NCBI RefSeq assembly: GCF_002099425.1
Contig: NW_018344254.1
Location: 1,589,001-1,653,000 of the forward strand
From: Phascolarctos cinereus
Taxonomy: Eukaryota; Chordata; Mammalia; Diprotodontia; Phascolarctidae
Direction: 5' to 3'
Length of the DNA: 64,000 nucleotides
The position numbers were made by a program, and so were the translations under genes. Each line of letters begins with the position of its first letter. Positions within the stretch are counted from its first letter, which is position 1. Positions 9,427 to 20,068 of the stretch are shown here, in pieces. Below the pieces are notes generated by a model. That model ran no database searches and was not told the DNA's origin. It saw only the letters and a list, made by a program, of their open reading frames with translations.

Positions 9427-9655
9427 TCAAGGGTTCTGAACTTTGTGTCCTAGACCCCCTGGTTACTCTGGCAAAGCCTACAGACTCCTTCTCAGAATTG
9501 TGCTTTTAAGTGTATGAAATAAAATACTCAGGATTACAAAGGAAACCAATTACATGGTAATAAAGATGTAATTTTTCCCATCCAAGTTCGTGATACCCTG
9601 AAATCTATCCACAGATTCCTCGGGAATCCATGGATCCCAGATTAATGACCTCTAG
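9427..9655 (-). mobile_element. hAT-type MITE, long form
   Basis: 'tatgaaataaaatactcagg', 'attacaaaggaaaccaatta' and 'ttcccatccaagttcgtg' define the same element seen at 26.9, 37.2, 42.9 and 59.8 kb, here reversed. Ends resemble the inverted ends gttcttaac/gttaagaac seen best at 59797-59990. Confidence 0.7.
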
Positions 9656-9659
9656 TCTA

Positions 9660-10045
9660 AGTGGTGTTTCCCAGATTGCCATAAGTGGGACACGCTCAGT
9701 AATTTTCCCCTTCAACCTGAGATACTTGGTGTCTTCATGGGGACACTGTTTCAGGGGGCTGGGGAAGGGGGAAAGCTGCGTGTGAGAGGTGGCAGTGTGT
9801 GAGTGAGCTTGGTCCAGAGGACAAAAGAAAAAGAGACAGAGACAGAGAGGATATAGAAATGAACCTGGTGGTGACCACAGTCCCCACCCCAGAGTGAGGT
9901 GTGGTACTTATCATTCCCCTGTGCCTGTGAAGCCTCAGGGTGGATGCGTGGACATTCATCCCATCCTTCCATGCTATTGTGTAGGATGACCAAGGGTCCC
10001 ATGGCTGAGGCAAGCCCAAATCCCAATGTAGCTCAGGAGGGACCA
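9660..10045. other. No gene or clear repeat seen
   Basis: Two overlapping minus-strand frames of about 100 residues look like chance: low-complexity Ser/Pro runs and no domain. Confidence 0.4.
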
Positions 10046-10049
10046 CGAT

Positions 10050-10920
10050 CTTCTATGAATGACTCTCACTTGATCTCATCAGCTCCTGTGGCTTTAATGA
10101 TCACCACTCAGCAGACAATTCTTTGATCTCTCTCACACAGAACATCCTCTCCTTCCATACATCTGAACTGGCTGTTTCCCACACCTGGCTCTCCCTCCCA
10201 ACCTTTCTCAGTTCTTACTAGAACTCCAGCCCTACATCCCCAACTGTCTAGTAGGTATTTCAAAATAGGCATCTCAAAATATTTTAAAATAGGCATCTCA
10301 AATGCAACATGTCCAAAAAAGAACTTGTTAACTTTTCCCCAAAACCCCTCCCTTCTTCTGAACTCCCCCATCATCACTGAGGGTGCTAACATCCTTCCCA
10401 TCATCTAAGTTCTCGACCTCAGCATTGTCTCGACTGACTCCCATCGCTAATAGTTGCCAAATCTTGCAATTTATTTCTCTCCAATCTGTCTCACTTATGT
10501 CCCCTTCTCGCTACTCACATGACCCTTATTGGGTCCTTTATTACTACTCACCTGGGCTATTGCAATAGCCTGATCATTGGACTCATTCTCTCCAGCTGTA
10601 GTCCATCTTCCACTCGACTGACAAAGTGATTGTTCTGGAGGGTAGATCTGGCCGTGTCACCCTCTACTCAGTCAACTAAGTGGCTCTCTGTCATTTCCAG
10701 TGTGAATTATTAATTTTCCTGTTAGACATTTCAAGCTCTTTACAACCTGGCTCTAATTCTCTTACACCCTATTCCCCTGTATGCACCCTATGATAGAGCC
10801 AGACTGCTGTTCCTCATACATGACACTCCATCTACCACCTCTAAATCTTTGCCTCTCTCCTTACCTCCTCCTATTAGAATCCCTTTCAGCAAGGGTCAGT
10901 TCAAGTGCCGTCTTCCATGT
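10050..10920 (+). mobile_element. L2 LINE ORF2 C-terminal part
   Basis: Sense L2 from the post-YADD block ('gcaacatgtccaaaaaagaac') through 'ctgggctattgcaatagcc' to 'ctttacaacctggctc'. A 20-base block near 10256-10300 is duplicated. Many stops; a relic. It stops abruptly where a MIR follows. Confidence 0.8.
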
Positions 10921-11138
10921 ATTTCTTGATGTTTATTTTATCTCATTTAATCCTCATAACAGTCCTGGGAGGTAGGTGTTATTACTCCCATTTTACACAT
11001 GAGGAAACTGAAGCAGACAGGTTAAGTGACTTGCCCAAGGTCATACAGCCAACAAGGGTCTGAAGCCAGATTTTAACTCAGGTCTTCTTGACTTCAGGTC
11101 AAGCATTCCAATTCCACCCATTGAGCTTCCTAGCAGTG
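10921..11138 (-). mobile_element. MIR, near full length
   Basis: 'tcatttaatcctcataacag', 'cacatgaggaaactgaagc', 'taagtgacttgcccaagg', 'aactcaggtcttcttgac'. Confidence 0.85.
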
Positions 11139-11164
11139 ATATCATTTAAAAAAAAAAGTTTAAC

Positions 11165-11345
11165 AACATAAAATGTCAGAACTAGAAGCCTCCCTAAAGA
11201 TTACAATGCCCACTATGGTCATCATTTTATAAACCAGGTAACTAAAGCCTACACAGGTTGTTACTTATCCAAGACCACGGAGCAAGCCAAGAACCCGGGC
11301 CTTTTGAATCCTCTTCCAACTCTCTGTTGCCTAACACTGTCACCG
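11165..11345 (-). mobile_element. MIR3-like element
   Basis: 'atgtcagaactagaagcc', 'cattttataaaccaggtaac', 'cttatccaagaccacgg' follow the reverse MIR3-like order. Confidence 0.6.
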
Positions 11346-11880
11346 TGGATGCTTACAACAGGCCAGATTTAGGACATCATTAAATCCCCACTTGCCCCCC
11401 TCCCTGGGATGATATCTGACAGTGGCCAAGCCTTTGTGAGCTCTCTATCACAGCCTGTAGCTACAGAAAATAATCAGCACCTCCTCTCTCCCCCACCAAA
11501 AAATATTAGGTCAAGAAAATCCAGTGAACCGAGGCTCTTTAAGTGGGGTCCATTCCTCCGTCACTTGCGGGAAAGGCCCTGAGGCAGCCCCAGCCCAAAA
11601 CTGCCCATTCTGTTTTGTTGCTATGTGTGTCAGTAAGATGAACCAATAAAACGACCTTAAAAGGTTTTACAAGTCCCCTGGTGGGGTGCTTCAGCCTGGA
11701 ATATGGGGCTGTAAATATCAGTTTTTAAGAGGAATTTATGGGTGCAAGGTCAATAATATAGGACTGAGGACAGAGCAAGACAGAACAGGCCTGAGAGGGG
11801 AGGAAGTGGCACTGAGATGTAAAAAAAGAAAAAGAAGGAGACATTGAGTAGAAATTTAAAAAAAGAAAAAGGAACACCAC
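11346..11880. other. Repeat-poor stretch; candidate conserved non-coding element at 11620-11760
   Basis: 11640-11760 holds 'aataaaacgaccttaaaagg', 'ctgtaaatatcagttttta' and 'aggaatttatggg', a texture typical of old constrained DNA, with no repeat I can name. No coding frame. Conservation cannot be tested here. Confidence 0.3.
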
Positions 11881-11884
11881 CAGC

Positions 11885-12065
11885 TGATATGTACAGCTTT
11901 GTGGGGTTTGCAAAGTGTCCTTGCCCACCCATCTTCCTCAGAACAACCCCATGAGGTCCAGTATGAGTGATATTATCCACATCTGACAAACTCAGGCTTG
12001 GAGAGACTCAGAGACACTTAGAGCTTAGTAAGTACCACAGGAAGGCTATAAATCTGGGTCTTCCC
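11885..12065 (-). mobile_element. MIR
   Basis: 'tttgcaaagtgtccttgcc', 'gaacaaccccatgaggtcc', 'taaatctgggtcttcc'. Confidence 0.7.
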
Positions 12066-12094
12066 AAATGAAATTTAAATGGTCTTTGAGCTAG

Positions 12095-12195
12095 TCCACA
12101 TTGCCTCTTAAAATGCACCAAATGAATCACTTCACATAATGCACTTTGCAAACCTCAAGCACTACAGTAATACTACCTACCATCATCACCATCAT
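12095..12195 (+). mobile_element. MIR 3' end with CAT/ATC repeat tail
   Basis: 'gcactttgcaaacctcaagc' then 'ccatcatcaccatcatcat'. Typical MIR 3' end. Confidence 0.65.
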
Positions 12196-12334
12196 CATAT
12201 AACAATGTCTCCTTTCATTTATCTATCGATGTCTGGTTGGCCCATTCCACCTACTACTCACTAGTCTATGTAAATTTATATTAATGTTTGGTATATGCTT
12301 CTCTGAAATTGCCATCCATCAAATCTTGGGAAAA

Positions 12335-12470
12335 TGGACAGAACACGTATTCGAAGGGATCGGATGACCTTGGCTCCAACCCTGCTTCTATAAGAACGTG
12401 GGTCTCTAGTCCTCAGTCTGCTCATCTGTAAGTAGGGAATAATAATATTGGTGCTACCTACCTCCCTGTT
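12335..12470 (+). mobile_element. MIR
   Basis: 'ctcagtctgctcatctgtaag' region (12411-12431) and 'tggtgctacctacctccc'. Its 3' side is cut by the next SINE. Confidence 0.6.
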
Positions 12471-12722
12471 AGATGGCACAGTGGATAGAACACTGGGCCT
12501 GGAGTAAGGAAGACTCATCTTCATGAGTTCAAATATGGCCTCAGACATTTACTAGCTGTGTGACTCTGGGCAAGCCACTTACCCCAGTTTGCCTCAGTTT
12601 CCTCATCTGTAAAATGAGCTGGAGAAGGAAATGGTAAACCACTACAGTATCTTTGCTAAGAAGACCCCAAACTAGGGTCATGAACAGTCAGACGTGACCA
12701 AAACTATGGAACCACAGCAGCC
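12471..12722 (+). mobile_element. SINE, MAR1-like, near full length
   Basis: 'atggcacagtggatagaac', 'atgagttcaaatatggcc', 'tagctgtgtgactctggg', 'gagctggagaaggaaatgg', tail 'agacgtgaccaaaactatgg'. Confidence 0.92.
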
Positions 12723-12723
12723 T

Positions 12724-12940
12724 CACAGGATCATGGAATCTGAGAGGTAGAATAGACCTTAGGAAGAACCTACTTTACTCCAGCCCTTGGTTGAAGGATG
12801 AAAATCCTCCCAGCTTCAGTTTCCTTATCTGTAAAATGGAGAATATAATGACTCCTCATGTATACATGAGGACACTAAGGTTCAGGGAGGTGAATAAACT
12901 TGCGCAAAGTCACAAAGCATATGAGTGGCTCCTATGCACT
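12724..12940. mobile_element. MIR-type fragments on both strands
   Basis: 12810-12862 is sense MIR ('cagtttccttatctgtaaaat'-type); 12725-12790 and 12865-12920 read as reverse MIR3/MIR ('acatgaggacactaagg', 'cttgcgcaaagtcac'). The junctions produce a loose inverted arrangement. Confidence 0.5.
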
Positions 12941-13064
12941 CCCTTAGAGAATACATGTCAAATATTCAATACCTGTAAATCATTCTACTGAGGCATTATG
13001 CAAAATGGCCAGAGATTATATTTAAATAGAGGATTTTTTAAGTTTCCTATCAGAGTTACCTAAT

Positions 13065-13175
13065 ACCCTTAAGTTATATTTGAAGAAACTGAGGCATGGG
13101 GAGATTGCCTAAAGCCAAGTAGCTAGGGGGCCAAAGCCAACAATTCTGATACCGAGTCAAGCAGCCTGGAGCGGT
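13065..13175 (-). mobile_element. MIR fragment
   Basis: 'gaagaaactgaggcatggg' and 'tgataccgagtcaagcagc'. Confidence 0.5.
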
Positions 13176-13249
13176 CCCTAAAATCTTTTTTTTTTTCAGA
13201 CAAATTCTGTTTAAGAATAGAGACAGATTCAAGATTCAAGGCCTTATGG

Positions 13250-13370
13250 GGCAATCAGCAAGCATTTATTAAAAGCCTAACATGTGCCAGGATCACACTG
13301 CTAGGTGATGGGAATATGAGGGCAAAAAGGGAGTCCCTGTCCTCAAAGAGTTCATGGGAAAAGACCTTGG
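13250..13370 (-). mobile_element. L2 3' end
   Basis: 'aatcagcaagcatttattaa', 'gtgccaggatcacactgc', 'tccctgtcctcaaagag'. Confidence 0.8.
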
Positions 13371-13547
13371 GATGCCGGCACTTGTGGGCAGAGACTCCGG
13401 GATATTAGGACAGCATTGCCAGAGAAATGATCACCTAAGGACCAAAGCAGATCCGAAGAAGAAGGGGATGGGCTAAAGAGGAGCTCACCTGGGATGGGCT
13501 CATGAAGGTGGAGAAGAAGGAAGAGCATCACGGGGGGCTTCCTAACT

Positions 13548-13725
13548 TACTGATTTTTCCTTCATCTCAAACTCAACGTGTCCAAAATAGAACTCATCTT
13601 TCCCCCAAAATCAGCCCCTCTTCCCCACTGGAGACCAGCCTCATCCTTCCAATGCCCCAGGTTCAGAATTTTGATGTTCCACTGTCCCTCACCCCGCATC
13701 GCCAACCATTGCTATCTCTTTTTTC
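13548..13725 (+). mobile_element. L2 ORF2 fragment
   Basis: 'caaactcaacgtgtccaaaa' and 'gaactcatctttcccccaaa' are the L2 block downstream of the RT active site. Confidence 0.7.
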
Positions 13726-14512
13726 TATAAAGACTATTATGCACTTTTTCCTACAAAATTCCTGTGTGTTTTAGTAGCTGAACTCATGTATTTTCTCTAC
13801 TCTATAGTTCTTTTGAGTAGAATTTCTTGTGCTATTTCCTCCTACTGGGTTCTGTTGGCAACATACAGGTCGTTATTGAAAGCCCTGCAGGACCCAACCT
13901 TATAAAATGGCTTTCTGTCAGCACCGTCACCTTCAGACACTCAAAGTGCCAGGTCTCAAGGACACCCCTACCCCTTGCCTCCCACCCAGGGCCGGCTGCG
14001 TTTTATGCCATAGGTAATTAGCCACTTGTAGAGTGGCTTCCATTATGGCCAGAGTGGGGCTAAGCTTGTCAGTGTTTCCATTATAAACTCCTGGTGTTGG
14101 GTTAGGGGGATGGGGGCCAGCGTTACGGGCCATAAGTAGTCTATAAAATGTTGTCCCAAAGCAAAAGCAGCCAGGCAGAGAGAAGGCTCAGAGCTAATTA
14201 GTTTTGTTTCAACAGTTGGTTTGTTTCCCTAATTGGAGAAACAAAATTAGGGCCAGATTTTTTTTTAAGTGTAGGTGGCTAGCTTAGCCCTGGAGTGTTA
14301 GAGCTCGGGACTAGGCATGTGAAGGGGAGACAGAGTTCTGACGGGCCGTCTGAGGCCCCTGCTCCTGACCCTGCCCTGCCCCTTACTACTCATAAAGCCC
14401 AGGGTAAATTCTGTCTCCTTCAAGTTTGCTTCAGTTCCTTGGCTCATTGCTCCCCTCACTACCCTACTGACTTCATATCAAGGGACTCCACACAGAGCAG
14501 TGAGCAGAAAAG
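13726..14512. other. Candidate regulatory island (core 13990-14290)
   Basis: No repeat recognised. The core carries homeodomain-type words TAATTA at 14015 and 14195 (ctaattag), CTAATTGG at 14229, AAAATTAG at 14243, and CATTATGG at 14041. A 7-bp stem with a 5-base loop (agccact/agtggct) lies at 14020-14038. No coding frame. Function as an enhancer is inference only. Confidence 0.35.
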
Positions 14513-14514
14513 GT

Positions 14515-14700
14515 GTTTGATTTAGAGTCCGAGACGCCAGGCTGTGAATCCTGACCGGCTGGCCGGCCACCTGTGTGATCTTGGGTGGGTCTCACTTGAC
14601 TTCTTATTTCAGTTCATTCCTCCATAAAAGCAAGGAAAGAGGCTGTTGGACTAGTTGATGTCTAAGGTCCTTCCTAGACGGAAATCTAAGATTGGATGAT
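14515..14700 (+). mobile_element. MIR
   Basis: 'agagtccgagacgccagg', 'ctgtgtgatcttgggtggg', and the tail 'gatgtctaaggtccttcc'. Confidence 0.65.
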
Positions 14701-14704
14701 AGTA

Positions 14705-14808
14705 ATTCATGCACATTCCACATCCTCTCAATTGATTGTAAGTTTCTGATGGCAGGGTCTTTGTCATATTTATCTTAGTATACAATGCATAGATTGGGCA
14801 CAGGGGCA
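14705..14808 (+). mobile_element. L2 3' end
   Basis: 'ttgattgtaagtttctgatgg' region (14733-14753) and 'agtatacaatgcatagattgg'. Diverged. Confidence 0.5.
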
Positions 14809-14811
14809 GTC

Positions 14812-14888
14812 AGCAGTTAAGAGACTTTCCCAGGGTCATACAGCTAGTAAGTATTTGTGGCTGAATTTGAACTCAGAGCCATTTGCCA
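14812..14888 (-). mobile_element. MIR/SINE CORE fragment
   Basis: 'ttcccagggtcatacagc' and 'gaatttgaactcagagcc'. Reverse core only. The next 70 bases (14890-14962) may be an L1 scrap. Confidence 0.6.
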
Positions 14889-14964
14889 ATAGATAAAGGG
14901 TACAAATGGGCACTTCTCAAAATAAGAAAGAAAAGTCATCAATAATCACAAGAACAAATGCTAA

Positions 14965-14991
14965 GGGGTGGGGGAGGGAGGGAGGGGGAGA

Positions 14992-15071
<80 letters not shown>

Positions 15072-15120
15072 GAGAGACAGAGAGACAGAGAGAGAGAGAC
15101 AGAGAGAGAGACAGAGAGAG
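14965..15120. repeat. (GA)n / (GACAGA)n microsatellite
   Basis: G-rich start, then about 36 GA dinucleotides (14989-15061), then GAGACAGA variants to 15120. All overlapping frames (ER-repeat and SL-repeat peptides) are artefacts. Confidence 0.95.
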
Positions 15121-15419
15121 AATTGGAGAATAACAGAGGAAATAAATGTCTCATTAGCTAAGCCAGAAAGAATCAACAACACAGAGACAACAGGAAAAAA
15201 GAGAAAGGAGAAGCAGAGCTGAGCTTTCACAGAGAAATGAGAGATTTAGGAGAGCTATCCTGCCTCCAGGCATCTCAAAGCAGTAGGCTCAGGCTGAATT
15301 CACCAGTTGTACCCACCTCTTCAGGGACTAAAGGAAGTTCCAAGAAAAGGTCTACTCATCCCTCAACTTTCCCCCCAGTAGATTATCTATAAAAGGACAC
15401 CATTACCTAATCTCATTTC
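15121..15419. other. No gene or clear repeat seen
   Basis: Unique-looking sequence between the GA microsatellite and the 15.4-15.9 kb island. Confidence 0.4.
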
Positions 15420-15900
15420 TTTATCCAAATGTTTACAGTAACCTGAATTTTTCCTTAACCACCACAAGGCCAGAGATAATCTCGAGATAAATATGAATTT
15501 AAGCTGCCTGAATGTTGGGAATTTTCCAAACTGGGGGCTCTAAGTCATTGTGATTGTATCTTATTTTTTTATTTAATAGAAACTCCATAAATCAATAGAG
15601 GCAGGGTCCATGCAAACCTGAGGGGCTGTTCTATTGTGCCGTGACTAAAAAAAATGAGCCAATTGTTAACAACATGTAGCTCCTTAAATATTCAGAGACA
15701 AAGGGAGAAGGCCAAACATTCTCTTCACAGTGACATCTACCTGCATCCACCATATTTAATGGCGTTATAAACCTAATAGCAAATGATAACTCCAGAAAAC
15801 TGATGAGCTTCCCACCTCTCTTTTCAGAGATGTGAAGTATTAGAAGTACAGAATGTAAATGCAGACACAGTCAAGTGTGAATTTGTAGTCTATTTGTTAC
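15420..15900. other. Candidate conserved non-coding element
   Basis: Repeat-free by eye. Contains an 11-base palindrome gagataatctc (15473-15483) followed by agataaat, 'gccaattgttaacaacatg' at 15658, and 'ccatatttaatggcg' at 15750. Base mix and motif density resemble developmental enhancers; there is no coding frame. Untested. Confidence 0.35.
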
Positions 15901-16560
15901 AAAGGAGAACTTTTTCTTTCTGGGGGATGAAGAAAGAATTAGGGGAAAGAATGGGGGTGGGGATAGTAATAGTGATACTAATAAAAGGAAGAAAGGAGTC
16001 AGTGAATCATTTCAAAGATTAAATAGAAGAAATCAGAAGGAAGTTCAGAAGGGAACACAGATAAACAAGACAATGCTGGAACTACCAAAATTATATTTGA
16101 ATTATACCCAAAAAAACCCCAACAAAATATATGTATCAGAAAGGCAAACATACTATATATGACTGAGGTTCACAGCTTCACACATAAGCCCTATTTTCTT
16201 TTTCTGTGCATATTGAAATATTCATTTTTATGTTTATTAAGCTCAAAAGGAAGTGTTTTAAGGTCCATCAGATCACCAGCACTGAAAAAATCTCTAGAGC
16301 GGATGCTCAAAGTAGAACCCTTACTATTTCCAGGTAGCCATGGCTGCCAACCACTCATACAAATTCTGAGTCATATTGAGGTTTATTGTGGCCAGTTACA
16401 CTGGGGACAATGGGCTTCTCTACTGTTGAGTCTTCAGCTTTGAAGATGCTGAGTCATAGGCACTGAGGACTGTCCTCTTAACTAGGATTAGAACCTTCAG
16501 CTAAAGGAAAGAAATCCTAAAGATGGAATTTCCAGCACCGTGTACTGGTGCAGATTTTCA
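15901..16560. other. Unassigned
   Basis: 15960-16130 is A-rich and could be an L1 scrap. 16200-16500 matches no repeat I can name; on the minus strand 'aataaacctcaatatgac' gives a weak polyadenylation-like signal, so an old LTR is possible but not supported. Confidence 0.3.
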
Positions 16561-16561
16561 G

Positions 16562-16748
16562 GATCATTAGAATATTCTGTATCTATACCTTGGTTGGACA
16601 TAGTTGTTTTCTGTCATCTCTCCCATCAAACTGAGCTGCCTCAGAGCAGTGACTGTGATTTTAGCTTTGTCTCCCTAACACTTAGCACAGTGCCTGAAGT
16701 ATAGTAGATGCTTAATAAATTCTGTTGATTGATTGCCTGACTGACTCT
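16562..16748 (+). mobile_element. L2 3' end
   Basis: 'aacacttagcacagtgcc', 'agtagatgcttaataaattc', 'ttgattgattgcctgac'. Confidence 0.85.
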
Positions 16749-16964
16749 TCATTGGCTAAGATTCTTCTAAGAGATGGCCACCTCCTTTAACTACTCTTAA
16801 GGACAATCTTGTGGATGAACAGTCAACTTTTGATCTTTATTGATTTGGACTCTGGAGCTCTTAGCTCATTACACTCCTCTCTAAGCCTCTGAAGTAGCCA
16901 GGCATATCGCTGAATGAAAATTCTCCCCACTGCCTCAAAAATCAATACTAAGCTAGGGACATTA

Positions 16965-17268
16965 GGAGAAGCAAGGTATTAGTTTTGCTATCTTCTGCCT
17001 TGGCCAGACCCCATCTAGAGCTTTGTGCTCAATTCCAGAGATCACATTTTAGGAAGGATATTGACAAGCTATAGAGTATCCAGAAGAGTGTTATTAGAAT
17101 GGAAACAGGTCTTAATACCACACCATACAAGCATCACTGAAGAATCTAGGAATATTTAGCACAGAGGAGAGAAGACTTAGGGTGAGGGGAGGGGGGAACA
17201 TTATAGTTGTCTTCAAGTGTCCAAAGAACTGTCCTGTGGAAGATGGATTGGCCCCAGGGCCAAAGATT
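16965..17268 (+). mobile_element. CR1/L3 3' portion
   Basis: 'ttttaggaaggatattgac', 'gagtatccagaagagtgtt', 'gcacagaggagagaagac', 'tatagttgtcttcaagtg'. Matches the L3 block before its 3' UTR. Confidence 0.75.
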
Positions 17269-17274
17269 CTACAT

Positions 17275-17530
17275 CAGTGATATCTCTTACATTCTTTCTG
17301 CTCCCAATTCCACCACTTCTTAGAGGCCTTTGTAATCTCTCACTTGATCTATTGTAATGACCGGCTAAGGGGTCTCCCTCCTGCCAGTCATTGACTTTTC
17401 CAGTCCACAGCTGCCAAAATGATATTCTTGCAGGAGTCGGTATGCTTAGCCATCCATGCCACTGTCCAAGTTAACTGCTGACTCCCACTCCTACCTTCCA
17501 GCTAAGTAACTTCCCATAAAGGTAGCCCTA
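17275..17530 (+). mobile_element. L2 ORF2 fragment
   Basis: 'ctcacttgatctattgtaatg' region (17340-17360), 'ccacagctgccaaaatgat'. Sense L2 coding block, decayed. Confidence 0.6.
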
Positions 17531-17744
17531 ACTGTATACTGGCAAAAGAATTTCACTGCTAGCTTCCTTCCAGGAATATTTACTGGCCAATGATCATAAT
17601 AATTGAAAAGAAAACAATTTGGAGAGGTTCCAGAACTCTGAAAATGTGGTGACCAATTATGATTTTGAAAGACTAATGGAAGTATTCCTTCTGCCTAACT
17701 CCCTTCTTTCTTGACCCTCTTGTTTTTTTCTATCATGTGCGTGA
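17531..17744. other. Unassigned, possible L1 scrap
   Basis: 17640-17700 ('gaccaattatgattttgaaag') loosely follows a marsupial L1 3' UTR word also seen near 25.2 kb. Low support. Confidence 0.25.
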
Positions 17745-18505
17745 AATCCTACATTTATATCTGTATGTTTCTCTTTGACTTGATTAAATTGTAAGCTGTT
17801 TGAGGGCAAGCCCTCAATTGTTTTCCTTTTTTATTAATTAATTAATTTTTGGTTTTCAACATTCACTTCCATAAGATTTTAAGTTTTAAATTTTCTTCCC
17901 CTCTCTCTCTTCCCCACCCAAGACAGCATGCAATATCATATAGGCTCTACTTATACATTCATATTGGGCATATTTTCCCATTAGTCATCATGTAAAGAAC
18001 AATTAGAACTAATGGGAGGAACCATGAGAATGAAGCAATAAAACAAAACAACAAAGGAAAAGGAGAGCAAATAGTATGCCTCCATCTGCATTCGGATTCC
18101 GTAGTTCTTTCTCTGGATGTGGATAGCAATTTCCATCTTGAGTCTTTTGGAGTTGTCTTAGATCCTTGTATTTCTGAGAAAAGCCAAGTCTATCAAAGTC
18201 AGTCATCTCACAGTGTGGCTATTACTGTGTACAATGTTCTCCTGGTTCTGCTCATTTCATTCTGCATAGTTCATATAAGTCTTTCCAGGGTTTTCTGAAG
18301 CCCTCCTGCTCATCATTTCTTATAGCACAATAGTATTCTTTTACATTCATATACCATAACTTGTTCAGCCATTCCCCAATTGATGGGCATCCCCTCAGTT
18401 TCCAGTTCTTTGCCACCTTCAGTTGTTTTTCATCTCTGTATCTCCAGCTCCAGAAAATGGCCCAATAGGGTAGGGGTTTAACAAATGTTTGCTGAACTAA
18501 AAGTC
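17745..18505 (+). mobile_element. L2 3' end split by an L1
   Basis: 'aaattgtaagctgtttgagg' up to 17828, resuming at about 18426 with 'catctctgtatctccagc' and 'taacaaatgtttgctgaac'. Order matches one continuous L2 terminus. Confidence 0.75.
17829..18425 (-). mobile_element. L1 LINE 3' end inserted in L2
   Basis: Reverse of the marsupial L1 3' end: 'atcttgagtcttttggagttg' (18136), 'tgtacaatgttctcctggtt', 'catttcttatagcacaatag', 'ccccaattgatgggcatcc'. Flanks share ttgtttt, a likely target-site duplication remnant. About 600 bp; 5' truncated. Confidence 0.85.
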
Positions 18506-18739
18506 ACTGAAAGTGAATGACTTTTGAAATCAATGTCTTTCACCAAACTTACTATGTTCCAGTGACACCCACTCCCCTACCAATTCTGCCCAGCTTGCAA
18601 CTTTGAGAACTCCTTCTCCAACGGCCTCCATAACTGAGGGGATGGAGACACTCATGGGCCAGTGCTGAGGACCATCTCAACCACCCAGGTACACTTAAGT
18701 TGAATGGCCCTTCTTCCCTAGGACCCAAGAATAGAATCC

Positions 18740-18905
18740 CTATTAGTTCTAAGGAGGTAAGAGAGTGGCTTTGGAGTCAGAGGACTCGACTCCAAGCTTG
18801 CCTTCCATTCTTACTAGTTTTTTCACCTCTCTGTGCCTTAATACTCTCAACCGTCAAATGGACAGATTGGACTTGAAGGTGACTTCCAACTCTCAATCTG
18901 GGATC
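18740..18905 (+). mobile_element. MIR
   Basis: 'gtggctttggagtcagagg', 'ctctctgtgccttaatac', 'cttccaactctcaatctg'. Confidence 0.65.
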
Positions 18906-19490
18906 TTGGTGAAACCCAGATATTGATCCTGCTCATAGCCCAACCCCCAAAGCTTTGTAGCCAGCCATCCTAGATGTGCGGCCCCTGAGGGACCCAGCCC
19001 TTTAGGAGCTAGAATGAAGACTCATCCAGGTGCTAGGGTACATTTGGAAGTAAAATGAACTTGGTTGTGCCACTACTAGGTAGAAACTGTTTTAAGTTTG
19101 AACCTATTCTCCCCAGAGACCAAGTATGACCCACAGTGTTTAGAGAGTAGGGGGATGTTTGTACTTCTCTTCCCACTTTCTCTTCACAGTACATATCCCT
19201 TTGGAAAGACTATTGGTGTTAATTGGTTAAAAGGAACTGAGTCACTAATCACTTACTGGCACTTAACAATGGGTGGAAAAACTCTAGAATGGAGACTTAA
19301 ATCAATAACATTTTAGACCCCAATCCCTCAAGGGTACTCTAAAATCTTAGAGAAGAGATATAGCCAGCTTGGCTCTGGGAATCCAACCTCCTAGTGTGTG
19401 TTAGGCCAGTCTTTTTACACTGGCAATTCTAAGTTTACGTAGCTTTCCCAGGAGACTATTGATATTAAAAAGATGGGGGTTCTGAAATTG
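18906..19490. other. No gene or clear repeat seen
   Basis: A 72-residue frame at 19098-19316 (plus) has no recognisable feature. Confidence 0.4.
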
Positions 19491-19494
19491 AACA

Positions 19495-19700
19495 CTGTAT
19501 TATTATAATGACCAAATCCAGCCATTGTAAAGGCTACAAAAATGCGCCTTCCTCACTTCTTTGCCAAAGTGGAAACTATAGATGTGGACCATTGCACATC
19601 ACTGTCAGACATGTAGGATGCATTTGTTTAGTTTTTAACTCCTTTAATTCTTTTTTTTAAAATCTTTGTAACAAGGGGGTGGTTTTCTGGATATGGTCTG
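19495..19700 (+). mobile_element. L1 3' UTR fragment
   Basis: 'ccttcctcacttctttgcc', 'ggaaactatagatgtggac', 'gtcagacatgtaggatgc', then T-rich and 'tttgtaacaaggg'. This is the 3' UTR type that also ends the 32-33 kb L1. Confidence 0.6.
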
Positions 19701-20068
19701 CAGTGTTTGATGCAGCCCAACTGGTCTTCTCTCTGTTCTTCACACAGGACTGCATTTCCCTTATCCATGCCTTTGTATTAACTGTCTGCCATACCTGAAA
19801 TATATGCCCTCCTCTCCTCCTCCCCTTTCCTCCAAGGGCCATTTTATACATAGTTTCCTAATTGCTAGTGCCTTCCCTCACTATTAATATTTATCATTTT
19901 TTTCTATGTTTCCTTATATAGGTACATGTTGTCTCCCCCCTGATAGAACGTAATCTCCTTAAGACTAGAGTTTGTTTCATTCTTTGTATTTATTTTTCCA
20001 GCAACTCACACAGGCTTGACACATAGTAGGTCTATTAAAAATTCTTGCTGACAGATTGATTGGATAGG
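19701..20068 (+). mobile_element. L2 3' UTR and 3' end
   Basis: 'ttgctagtgccttccctc', 'aacgtaatctccttaagac', 'gacacatagtaggtctatt', 'ttgctgacagattgattgg'. Confidence 0.8.

Noticed and set aside
9735-10046. Two overlapping minus frames of 103 and 91 residues
   Set aside because: Overlap in two frames at once, Ser/Leu-rich, no domain; chance in repeat-poor sequence.
14906-15230. Five overlapping frames on both strands (ER, RE and LS repeats)
   Set aside because: All come from the (GA)n microsatellite.
18009-18206. A 65-residue minus frame
   Set aside because: Lies wholly in the reversed L1 3' UTR.
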